NCBI GenBank assembly: GCA_037974665.1
Contig: CM075767.1
Coordinates: 25,693,498 to 25,757,497, forward strand
Reading direction: 5' to 3'
Source of the DNA: Ehretia macrophylla
Lineage: Eukaryota > Streptophyta > Magnoliopsida > Boraginales > Ehretiaceae
Length of the DNA: 64,000 nucleotides
The notes under the pieces were generated by a model. It was given only the letters and a program-made list of their open reading frames with translations, did not search any database and was not told the DNA's origin. The position numbers were made by a program, and so were the translations under genes. How positions within the stretch are numbered: position 1 is the stretch's first letter; the number at the start of each line of letters is the position of its first letter. Shown here one piece after another: positions 1 to 9,400 of the stretch.

Positions 1-1517
1 TCGACCTAAGCACCAATTCTCAGTTGGTTTCTAGTCAGATATCAGGGGAGTTCGAAGCCAAGGACAGTGCTATGATAGCCTACCTCAACAGAGTCAAGGA
101 TTTGACTTCAACACTCAGAAGGTTCACGATACAGCAGATTCCCAGGGAAAAGAATATAAAGGCTGACGCCCTATCTAGGCTGGCCTTGGGCAAAAGCCGA
201 CCTGCCCTTGTCCACGTGGAAGAAGTATCTGAACCTAGTATCCAGTTGGGGGTACAAGCTGTAGCCGAGCTCAACTTAAATCTAGATTGGACCAAACCAA
301 TCATGGACTACTTGGAAGGGGGTACGACCCCAGAGGATGAAAAAGCTACTCGAAAACTCGTGAAGCAGGCCTCAAGGTTTGTCATAATCGCCGGGCAGCT
401 TTACAAAAGAGCTTACACCTGGCCTCTTTTGAAATGTGTTGGACTCGAAGAAGGAAACTATGTACTCCGGGAGATTCATGAAGGGGTGTGCGGAAACCAC
501 TTGGGGGGTAAAGCTTTGGCTCGGAAGGCGTTAAGGCACGGCTATTTTTGGCCAACCTTAGAGCAAGATGCCAAAGAGTATGTAAAAAAGTGCGACACCT
601 GCCAGAGGTTCGCCAACATGCAGCGGAAGCCTGCTGTGGACCTCACGGTGATGGTAAGCCCTTGGCCATTCTATCAGTGGGGTCTAGACATTATCGGCCC
701 CTTGCCAACCAGTGTCGGCCAAAAGAAACACACCTTCGTGGCCGTAGACTACTTCACTAAATGGCCCGAGGCTGAAGGTGTTGCCAAAATAACAGAAAAG
801 GCAGCTTGGGATTTCGTATGGAAAAACATCATTTGCCGATTTGGGGTACCCAAGGTCATCGTCACCGACCACGGCAAGCAATTCGACAGTGCATACTTTC
901 GAGGCAAATGTGCTGAGATTGGGATCGACCTCAGATTCTCGTCTGTTGCTCACCCTCAAAGTAATGGCCAAGTTGAAAGGACTAACCAAATCATTTTGCA
1001 GGGTCTGAAAACCAAGCTGGAGGAAGCAGAGGGCCAATGGGCATCAGTTCTCCCAGAAGTGATGTGGGCTCAGCGGACCAACATCAGCTCGGCGACGGGA
1101 GAATCGCCCTTCGAACTGACCTTCGGCACTCAAGCGGTGCTGCCAGTGGAGATCGGATCTCCAACCAGTACAACCCTCCACCATGACCCAGAAATAAACG
1201 GAGCACGAATCCGTGAAGAGCTCGACCTCGCCGAAGAGCTCCGAGCTAAAGCTCAAATCAGAATGCTGGCCAGCAAAGCTGCAATGAAAAGAGTCTTTTC
1301 CAAACAGGTCAAGCCTAAGCCTATTAAGGTCGGCGACCTCGTACTCAGGAAGGCCATCTTTTTTCCGCACTCCACTAACAAGCTTTCCCCGACCTGGGAG
1401 GGATCCTACGAAGTCATGAAAGAAGTCCGACCCGGGACCTTCTACCTTCGAGACAAGAACAGAAAACTGTTAAAAAATGCATGGCATTCAGAACATTTGA
1501 AGCGTTATTTTGTCTAA
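1..1517 (+). CDS. pol polyprotein, 3' part (second RNase H end plus integrase), copy A
   Basis: The reading frame runs in from before the window (frame beginning at base 3) and ends at TAA 1515-1517. The first residues are the end of an RNase H domain; the aligned catalytic Asp of copy B (motif STDSQ) is Asn here (codon 15-17), so this RNase H is probably dead. Integrase follows. Its HHCC zinc-binding region is complete (EIHEGVC, GNHLGG, CDTCQ), as is the DDE core (GLDIIG, VTDHGKQF, NGQVERTNQ), with a C-terminal region ending HSEHLKRYFV. The integrase frame is unbroken, unlike copy B. An ATG/TTG near base 24 is not a real start. Family assignment is firm; activity is unlikely given the decay elsewhere in the element. 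Confidence 0.93.
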   Translation, partial: DLSTNSQLVSSQISGEFEAKDSAMIAYLNRVKDLTSTLRRFTIQQIPREKNIKADALSRLALGKSRPALVHVEEVSEPSIQLGVQAVAELNLNLDWTKPIMDYLEGGTTPEDEKATRKLVKQASRFVIIAGQLYKRAYTWPLLKCVGLEEGNYVLREIHEGVCGNHLGGKALARKALRHGYFWPTLEQDAKEYVKKCDTCQRFANMQRKPAVDLTVMVSPWPFYQWGLDIIGPLPTSVGQKKHTFVAVDYFTKWPEAEGVAKITEKAAWDFVWKNIICRFGVPKVIVTDHGKQFDSAYFRGKCAEIGIDLRFSSVAHPQSNGQVERTNQIILQGLKTKLEEAEGQWASVLPEVMWAQRTNISSATGESPFELTFGTQAVLPVEIGSPTSTTLHHDPEINGARIREELDLAEELRAKAQIRMLASKAAMKRVFSKQVKPKPIKVGDLVLRKAIFFPHSTNKLSPTWEGSYEVMKEVRPGTFYLRDKNRKLLKNAWHSEHLKRYFV

Positions 1518-1620
1518 AAACGGCCCCGAGCCGGAATATTCTGTCTACGGCCACGAGCCGTAATATTTTGTAAACGGCCCCGAGCCAAAGTATTTTGCAA
1601 AGGCCCCGGGCCGAAACATC
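1518..1620 (+). repeat. short tandem repeat after pol, copy A (4 units)
   Basis: About four imperfect units of roughly 27 bp, each carrying a gccccgagcc-like core followed by a taatattttgta-like AT part, directly after the pol stop codon. Copy B has three units at the same place, so unit number varies within the family. Confidence 0.75.
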
Positions 1621-2264
1621 ACTTGTACAAATTCAATACAAGGCGATTTTGTAAACTAATGCAATTCCTGACTTGGGAATAAGTACACGAACCAGCGCAA
1701 TACCCGACCCAGGCGTAAATGCTACAACTGTGAAATGACTCGAACTCGGATTAACGCGGTGGCCACGCTTAATCACGAGCAAACGACAAAGTAAACCAGC
1801 TCGGACTAGGTTCCAGCTCGGGCATAATTGATAACAATTTGATTAGTTTTGCAAGTTCGAATTAAGTTCCAACTCGGTGCATTCCGGCCTCAGGTCGGTA
1901 TATTAGCTTGGGTCTAAACTCGAGCTCAATACTTGTCAACATTAGTTTGACCAATTTTATAACGGACTGACGAGTTCGAATTGGTAACCATTATGAGTTG
2001 CCCTTATTATACCAGCTCGGATTAGGATGTTAAATCATTAGTCGCGTCCAGCTCGGATTATTACGCCTAAGTTTGTATAGTCCATTAAAATTGGTCCGAC
2101 CCCACTAACTTGAGAAAAATTTGCGAAGAGAAAAGTACACGTGTACGAACTCAATTAAAACGCAAATAAAGCCAAAACAAATGTTTCATTAAAACTGGAA
2201 AGAGATTACAAAGGCCCAGCTCGGGCAAAATTACAATAGCCCTACTAGGGAAACATTGCTAAAC
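1621..2264. other. non-coding spacer between pol repeat and antisense gene, copy A
   Basis: No open frame of note. It is rich in the words 'agctcgga' and 'agctcggg' on the plus strand. It lies downstream of the antisense gene stop and would hold that gene's 3' UTR. The same layout is found in copy B. Confidence 0.6.
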
Positions 2265-4603
2265 CTATTTTGGCGCGGTAGCGGAGGTGGCGGCCTCAGC
2301 TTCATCCCCAACCTGGTCCAGGCCCTTCTGGACAAACTCAGTAACCTCCTTGGCCTGGGATATCAGGTCGGACGGAAGCTCAGGGATTTCTCAGAATTCT
2401 GGCGGCGGGACCTCCAAGATCTCGATGTAGTCGTTCTTGGAGGTTGGAAAGAAGGTCTTCGCTCTCTCCCGAGCCGCAACTTGACCTCGGAAGTAGAACT
2501 CTATTTCCGCGTACTTCGCCATGGCCCCGCCTTCCGTGGCCAACCAGTCCACCGCCGCGTCGCTGGACTTGAAGGCCTCCACTGCCTTCTCCCCCTGGAC
2601 GCCGACCCGCTCCGCCAGTTCCTTAAACTTAGCCTCTGCCTCCCGCTTCTCTCGCTTGTAGCGATCGACGTCCTTGGCCGCGGCTTCGTGTCGGTCCTTC
2701 TCTAGGTCCAGCTCCTTCCTTAAGCGCTCGACCTCCGCCGTATCAGCCCTCTGCCTCTGAGCGGCCTCCTCTCTCTGTTTCAAGCTCGGCTCGGGCATCC
2801 ACATACCGTTGCTCGAGCTCAACGCAGTGAGTTTGGGCCTTGATTAAGAAGCTGGGGGCAGAGAGGATGTGGAACTCGGCCTGTTTAGCAGAAGGTAAAG
2901 CAATTAGCCGAGCTAAGAATGCAACCTTAACATAAGATGGTTAAGGACTTACCGTAACTATGGCCGTCCTCAAGTCCAGCGAGAGTTGCTCAGCTGGGAC
3001 CGTCGCCAGCTTGGGGTCGCGATCCACCTTGGACGCCTCCATGAAGTGCTGGTCGGGAGGGCTCACCTCCGTGGCCTTGCCCTTCCCAGAGTGCTCGGGC
3101 CGAGGTCGCTTTCTGCTCTCGGGTCGGGAGGAAGAGCACTCCGGGATCGCTAGGCCCGACCCCGATTTCTTCGGCAAAGGGGACCCCGAAGCCCCTTTTG
3201 AAGAGACCTCGGGACCGACCTCACGCCCTTGGCCGCTGGGGCGCTGCCTTTGGCCTTGTCCAGTGCCGCCCGGTCCTGACCAAGCAGAAGCATCACCACT
3301 GACTTCACCCTTCCTCCGCACCTGGGCGTACGCAAGCTTCCTCATATCCGTCATATCTGCAAAAAGCAGAGCAAAGGGGTTAGAAGTGAGTCGAAGACCC
3401 AACTAAAAAAAGCGAAGCTAATAAACGGGATGGGAGGTCGGACGCCAATCCTGCAAACTGACCCTCTTCCGAGCCAGTCCCGTCATCTCCTTCCGGGTCG
3501 GGAATCAGGTGGGGATGATCCCTCGAGAGGTCGGGTTCCCGACCAAACAACTTGGAATCCCAGATTCGCTCCTATTTCAGCACGCTGTCAATGTCTATCA
3601 GCATCCCGGGCACGGGCTTGAGCACTGCAACTTCTCTAAGCTCTTCCTTTGAGAGTTTAGGGTCATCGTTGACGGTTTTCCTCAGGCTCGGGAACCAGTC
3701 CAGCCGACATCCAGGATTCACAGACGACTCCACCCAATATTAATCATTATGCCAGCCTTTGTTAGAGGAGTGCCACTTGGTGAATACGGAGTGGCCGACC
3801 CGAACTGCGAAGTGGAACCACCCTGGCTGCTTCAGGTTGGGCTTACACACGAAGAAATGCCTGAATCGGCGCAAGGTTGGCTCCACTCCCTTCTCCAAAC
3901 AAAACACGTAGAAAGCCACCATTATGGCCCAACCATTCGGTGACATCTGACCCGGGCTGAGCTCGAAATGGTTTAGGATTCCAACGATGAAGCCAGGGAG
4001 TGGGAGCTGGATGACGTCGAAGGCCAGATCGTATATGGTGAAGTGGTTGGCTGGGGGGTAACACGCCGATTCTTGCCGACCTGGAACCTTCAACTTGTGA
4101 TGTCGGTCAACTGACCAGTTCCTCAGCCTTGCGTTCGCCATCTGCACTGCAGAATGGCACTCACGCTTGTAGCAGGCAAACAACTGCTTGATCCTCTTCC
4201 CTCGAATTGAAGAAGCGCTGGCTGAAGCCGAGCTCCGAGGTCGAACAGCACTGACTGGGACAGCCTTGATCGGCTCGGTGGCAGACACCCCGGCTAAGAA
4301 CTCTTGTGGTATCTCGATGCCCTCCAGTCGATTCAACGGCTCCTCATCCTCCCCGACATCGAATTCCCCCAGGTCGGCCAAAGGGTCCTCTTCTGCCTCC
4401 TCTCGCACCAGTCTGACCCCAATAACTTGGCAGTCATCGTCGCTCTCCTCGCGGTTAGATTTCCGAGCCGGCCCAGAGGACGAGTTGGTGCTCTCTCCGC
4501 CGCGGATCCTATTCGAGGTGGATGCCGAGCTCGGCGAACTTTCATCTCCACCATAAGACCTTACTTCCATTGCCTGAGAGTCTTCTGATTCCGACCTCCC
4601 CAT
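2265..4603 (-). pseudogene. antisense gene of Tat element, copy A, decayed
   Basis: Gene on the strand opposite to pol. By alignment with copy B the exons are 4603-3463, 3356-2953 and 2880-2265, separated by introns of 106 and 72 nt (donor GTCAGT with acceptor TTTTTGCAG; donor GTAAGT with acceptor CTAAACAG). Exon 1 encodes an acidic Ser-rich start (MGRSESEDSQ) and a region resembling PF04195, 'putative gypsy type transposon' (LPLPGF, SPNGWAIMVAF, GVEPTLRRFRHFFVC). The last exon encodes a long coiled coil. Breaks: TAA at 3742-3740 (copy B has a Tyr codon), TAG at 3574-3572 where copy B has Trp, a 2-nt frameshift in the coiled coil near 2790, and TGA at the codon ending at 2391 where copy B has Trp. 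Function is unknown; such extra antisense ORFs are known in Tat-lineage elements. Confidence 0.8.
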
Positions 4604-4822
4604 CCTGTCTACAGCAAATACAAATGTACAGGAATGACTAAAGGGAGTCGGGACGTACCTAATGCTCTTAACTGCGGAGTGTGGCCGACTAATCTGGTCC
4701 GAGCTGAAGAATCCCGAGAATATTCTTTCCGAGCTAGTTGCGTCCGACCACTCTTGCGTCCGACCTGAATTCCTTGAGAAATAGAAAGTGAAGTATGTAG
4801 TGAATCTCGGAGGAGGTGGCCC

Positions 4823-4830
4823 TATTTATA
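4823..4830 (-). promoter_or_regulatory. TATA box of the antisense gene, copy A
   Basis: TATAAATA on the minus strand, 220 bases upstream of the antisense ATG at 4603. It is conserved at the same relative place in copy B (14948-14955). Promoter function is inferred from position and sequence only. Confidence 0.55.
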
Positions 4831-5012
4831 GGCGCCCGTAAAATTCGCCTCGGGAAGGCCAAACGTCGCGTCTCGTCAGAACCGCCAGGTGACGTGGCAG
4901 CCATCCATTGGGCATGCACCGCTGACGTGGCCATCCCTTCTCTATCGGGGTCAGGCACCTACAGCTCGGGATTAACTCCTATCTCTAGATCTCGCCCACT
5001 CGATCTCGACTC

Positions 5013-5026
5013 AGGGGGGGGGGAAT
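5013..5026 (+). other. polypurine tract, copy A
   Basis: An unbroken run of G followed by aat directly abuts the 3' LTR. This is the usual place for the plus-strand primer of LTR retrotransposons. Confidence 0.85.
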
Positions 5027-5495
5027 TGACGAGGGGTTCCTGAGCTGAGCTAAATAAGCCGACCTTCTGAGCAGAGATGGGCTAATCCGCGCTCCGTCAG
5101 CAGCTCGTTCAGCTCAATGTCCAACCTAGATGGCTGGCCCGACCCTGTTAACCCCGACCTCAGTTCCAGTTGTTCCGATGGGACATAAAGCACTGATGGG
5201 ACATAAAGCTGCGTCGCATTAAATGCTGTCAGACCCAAACTTAGTATAAATAGAGCTCAACCCTCTTCATTTGGGAGATCTCGTTATTAATTGCTCTCAA
5301 CTACTTTACCAGCTCGGACATACTAATCATTCGCACGCCTGAGGGGAAAATTCGGGTCGTCACCCCGCCTTTTCCTTGCTTTCCTTGTGCAAGACCTACA
5401 GCCGACCAAGAAAGTCTAGCTCGGAGGCGGACCAGAGAAGTCCAGCTCGGCCAAAGCAGCTCCCGAATTCAACTGTGAGACTTTCAACCTCGACA
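5027..5495 (+). repeat. 3' LTR of copy A
   Basis: A 469-bp sequence starting tgacgagggg and ending cctcgaca, aligning end to end with the 472-bp LTRs of copy B. It contains a TATA box (tataaata near 5245) and a doubled gatgggacataaag word. The base after the LTR starts unrelated sequence. If a 5-bp target duplication exists it would be caaat (5496-5500), which cannot be checked without the 5' end. Confidence 0.9.
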
Positions 5496-5874
5496 CAAAT
5501 ATTTTAGAAAAATGGAAGATACAAAATTTAGTATATGTGTGTGTTTATGTACGTAACATCACAATCCACACACATATACGCATATATGCATATATCTATA
5601 TATATATATATATCCGCATATATACATATATATGAAGATGAGTGTAGTGCATTGAATTTGAAGGTTTAGACTGAAAGGTTGTATTATTTTTGGGAGAACT
5701 GTTGCCCTAAGGGTAGGGTTTTTTTTTTTTGGTGGGTGGGGGGCCTTGTGGGGGGGAGGGATTGTCTGAATAAATGTGTAGGTGTGAATCAGATATATTT
5801 TGCATGTACTTTTCTATATATTGAAGCATATGAGTGTAATTTTGAATGGGATTTGGATGATTTGGAATTATGGG
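5496..5874. other. spacer between the two Ty3/gypsy copies, with AT-rich microsatellite
   Basis: Non-element DNA holding a degenerate TA/CATA microsatellite (about 5560-5632), a T-run and a G-rich patch (5720-5760). Its right end reads straight into 15626 onward once copy B is removed, so it is the original insertion site. No gene is seen. Confidence 0.7.
5870..5874. other. target-site duplication of copy B (left; right copy at 15621-15625)
   Basis: atggg on both sides of the element. Five bp is the usual size for LTR-retrotransposon integrase. Confidence 0.93.
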
Positions 5875-6346
5875 TGACGAGGGGTTCCCGAGCTGAGCTA
5901 AATTAGCCGACCTTCTGATCAGAGATGGGCCAATCCGCGCTCCATCAGCAGCTCGCTCAGCCCAATGATCAACCCCAGATGACTGACCCGACCCCATTAA
6001 CCCCGACCTCAGTTCCAGCTGTTCCGATGGGACATAAAGCACTGATGGGACATAAAGCTGCGTCGCATTAAATGTTGTCAGACCCAAACTCAGTATAAAT
6101 AGAGCTCAACCCTCCTCACTTACGCGCTCGCTCGTTATTTATTGCTCTCAACTACTTTGCCAGCTCGGACATATTAATCATTCGCACGCCTGAGGGGAAA
6201 ATTCGGGTCATCACCCCGCCTTTTCCTTGCCTTCCTTGTGCAGGATCTGCAGCCGACCAGGAAAGTTTAGCCTGGAGTCGGATCAAAGGAGACCAGCTCG
6301 GCCAAAGCAGCTTCCGAATCTAACTGTGAGATTTTCAACCTCGACA
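5875..6346 (+). repeat. 5' LTR of copy B
   Basis: Begins tgacgagggg and ends cctcgaca, followed after a short gap by the primer-binding site. A TATA box (tataaata, 6094-6101) lies about 220 bp in and is the likely promoter for the genomic RNA. A doubled gatgggacataaag word lies upstream of the TATA. Confidence 0.96.
6094..6101 (+). promoter_or_regulatory. LTR TATA box, copy B
   Basis: tataaata in the 5' LTR, repeated at 15368-15375 in the 3' LTR and conserved in copy A. Promoter role is inferred from position. Confidence 0.6.
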
Positions 6347-6349
6347 GTT

Positions 6350-6366
6350 TGGCGCCGTCTGTGGGA
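6350..6366 (+). other. primer-binding site, copy B
   Basis: tggcgccgtctgtggga lies three bases after the LTR end, where the tRNA primer anneals. The first nine bases match the complement of a plant tRNA-Asp 3' end; the rest does not, so I do not assign the tRNA. Confidence 0.75.
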
Positions 6367-6414
6367 AAGACGAGTTCTTCTATAACTCTCTTCACCACTC
6401 ATTGAGAAGCCATT

Positions 6415-9400
6415 ATGGTACAAACTAGAAGCCACAACGTACCGGCAGAGGATTCGCCCAACCTGGAAGGGGACCTCGAAGCCACGCAGGCGCCCAGCCA
6501 AAACCTGACCCAAGCCGACGTTGGAACGAGCCAACGCATACACTTAGCCACTCAAACCCAACCCGCAGCAGAAGGAGACCCAAACTCCGGCCTATCACCG
6601 GAGATAAGGATGATGCTGAGGATGTTTGAAGAACTTAAGGAGCAGGTGGCCCGGCTGGCTGAGGGCCCCCTGGCACCGCAAGAGGTCGCGCCGCGGCCAT
6701 CGCGCACCCAGTTCCACATCCCGGAGACTAGACGAAAACGGACGCAGGAAGAAGAGGGCTTCTTGGAGCCAATGCCAAGATCCGACCCGACGAGAGGTAA
6801 AAGGGCGGTTCAAGCCGACCCCGAGCAAGCAAAGACCGCGGCTGCCATAGCTAAGGTCATCAACCAACTCGGTGTAAGCCCACTCTCTCCCGAGGTATTG
6901 GCCACGCCCCTACCCACCGGCAATCGCATGCCCAACCTGGCCGTCTACAATGGAGACGGAGACCCAGCCAGCCACCTGCTCAATTTTGACCACCACATGA
7001 CTCTGCATGATATGCCAGATCTCATGAAGGCGAAGACGTTCCCGACCACCTTGGTTGGCAATGCCTTGGACTGGTTCCAAAAACTTCGTCCAGGTTCGAT
7101 TGCAAGTTTTCACCAGCTGGCTGAGGCATTCCTGTCTCGCTTCGCGGGAAGCCGCCGCGCCACTCGTCATACTTCAACATTGCTGTTGGTAAAGCAGCGT
7201 CGAGGGGAAAGCTTGAGGGCTTACACGGCCAGATTTAATGAGGAGTCCCTCCGAATTCCAAACCTGGAGGACTCCATGGCTCTGATGGCTTACCAGAGTG
7301 GGCTTAGGTCGGGCCCACTCACGTCTTCCTTAGCAATTGATCCTGTGGATACTGTGTCCGAGCTGATGGTTCGAGCAGAAGGGTACATACACTCGGAGGA
7401 AATCCACCAGGCGAAAAGGGATGACGACAAGGAGAAGGAGGCCGGGAAGAAAGGAGAGGCCTCCCGAGCCCAACCTGGGGTCAAAGCCCAGAATGACCGA
7501 GGCAAACAGCCCCAGCAGCCGAAGCCGAACCCCCGGTTTACGATGTTCACTCCCCTCAACACCTCGAGGGAGCAGATCCTGATGGAGATCCAGCACCAAA
7601 ACCACCTGCCTCCGGCACCGAGAATGAAAGGCCGGCCTGATAAGCGCAATAAGACCAAATATTGCCGCTACCACATGGACTATGGCCATACCACCGAAGA
7701 GTGTAAAGACTTGAAGCAGGAGATCGAGGCACTGATTGCCCGAGGTCACATTCGGAGGTATGTAGATCAACAGCCGACCCGAAGTACGGAACAAAGGGAT
7801 AGGGAGAGAAGTCCGACCAGGCGCCAGGTTGGGGGCGGACGTCTGGCTGTGATTGAAACCATAGCGGGAGGGCTAGCGTCAGGAGGCGAGACCTCGGCAG
7901 GCAGAAAGGGTTATGTTCGTGCAGGGAGGGAATATGGACCAATGAAGGGACCGGCCCTGGGGATGCAAGGGATCACCTTCTCTTCAGAAGACTTGGAGGG
8001 GGTCATATTGCCTCACGACGAACCCCTGGTGATCAGCGCAGAAATAGCCAACTTCACCGTCAAAAGGCTGATGGTGGACACTGGGAGCTCGGCAGAAGTC
8101 TTGTTCCTCAGTGCTTTTGAGCAAATGGGGCTGGACAGGAGCCGACTCAGGCCATTGCGTGGTACTTTAGCAGGTTTCACCGGGCAGTCTCACCGAGCCG
8201 AAGGAGTCATCAACCTCCCGCTGAAGTTGGAGGATGGGGATAAGTGGGTGTCGATGCAGGCCAACTTCATTGTAATGAATTGTAGCTCCACCTACAACGG
8301 GATCTTAGGTCGGGTGGCGCTTAATCACTTCAGGGCTGTCCCCTCAACGTACCACCAGGCCCTGAAGTTCCCGACCCCGTCTGGGATAGCAACCATCCGC
8401 GGGGCCCAGCTCTCAGCCCGGGAGTGTTATGAAAACTCACTCCGACCCAAATATCAAATCGGCTGGGGACCGGATCTGCCCGAAGAAAAGAGAGACGCTA
8501 AGAGGGGAAGCCCGGCTGAGGACCTTCAGGAGGTGGAGCTCTCTGACGAAACAAAGAGAGCAAAGATTGGGTGTGAACTATCTGCCAATCTCAAGAAAGG
8601 TATAAGCCAATTTCTTTTAAAGAATGAGCATGTATTTGCCTGGTCTGCTTCTGACATGACAGGAATTGACCCGAGTGTGATCGAGCATCACCTGAATGCC
8701 GACCCAAATCACTATCCAGTAAAACAAAAGCGTCGGCACTTTCATTATGATAAACAACAAATCATTACGGAAGAAGTGGACAAGTTGGTGAACGCCGGCC
8801 ACATTAGGGAAATACAGTACCCAACCTGGCTGTCCAATGTGGTGCTGGTGACGAAGTCTTCGGGCGGATGGAGACTATGTATTGATTTTACCGACCTCAA
8901 CAAAGCTTGCCCCAAGGATTGCTTCCCCCTGCCGCGGATTGACCAAATGATGGACGCCACCTCCGGGTTCGAGCTGCTCTCCTTCATGGATGCCTTCAAA
9001 GGTTATAATCAGATCAAGATGGCCCCCGGGGACAGAGAGAAGACCGCCTTCACCACCGATAAAGGACTCTACTATTATGAGGTCATGCCTTTTGGCCTCA
9101 AGAATGCTGGAGCCACATACACTCGGATGGTGAACAAGGTCTTCAAGAACCAGATTGGCCGGAATATGGAGATCTATGTAGATGACATGTTGGTCAAGAG
9201 CAGGAGGGCGGAAGACCATGTAACTGACCTGGCTGAGGCCTTCGCCGTAATGGAGCACTTTGGGATAAAATTGAACCCGGAAAAGTGCGCATTCGGCGTC
9301 AAGGCAGGCAAGTTCCTGGGCTTCATGGTAACAGCCCGCGGAATAGAAGCCAACCCGGAGAAAGTCCAGGCGATCCTAGACCTAGTGCCCCCGACCTGCG

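Larger units (their letters stand above)
1..5495 (+). mobile_element. Ty3/gypsy Tat-lineage retrotransposon, copy A (5' part off window)
   Basis: The 3' part of an LTR retrotransposon. In order it shows the end of the second RNase H, integrase, a repeat-bearing spacer, an antisense gene, a polypurine tract and the 3' LTR. It is homologous along its length to the complete copy B downstream, which fixes the boundaries. It is older than copy B: the antisense gene has several stops and a 2-nt frameshift, and its LTR differs from the copy B LTRs at roughly one base in ten by eye. The 5' LTR, and so its own LTR divergence and target duplication, lie before the window. Confidence 0.93.
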
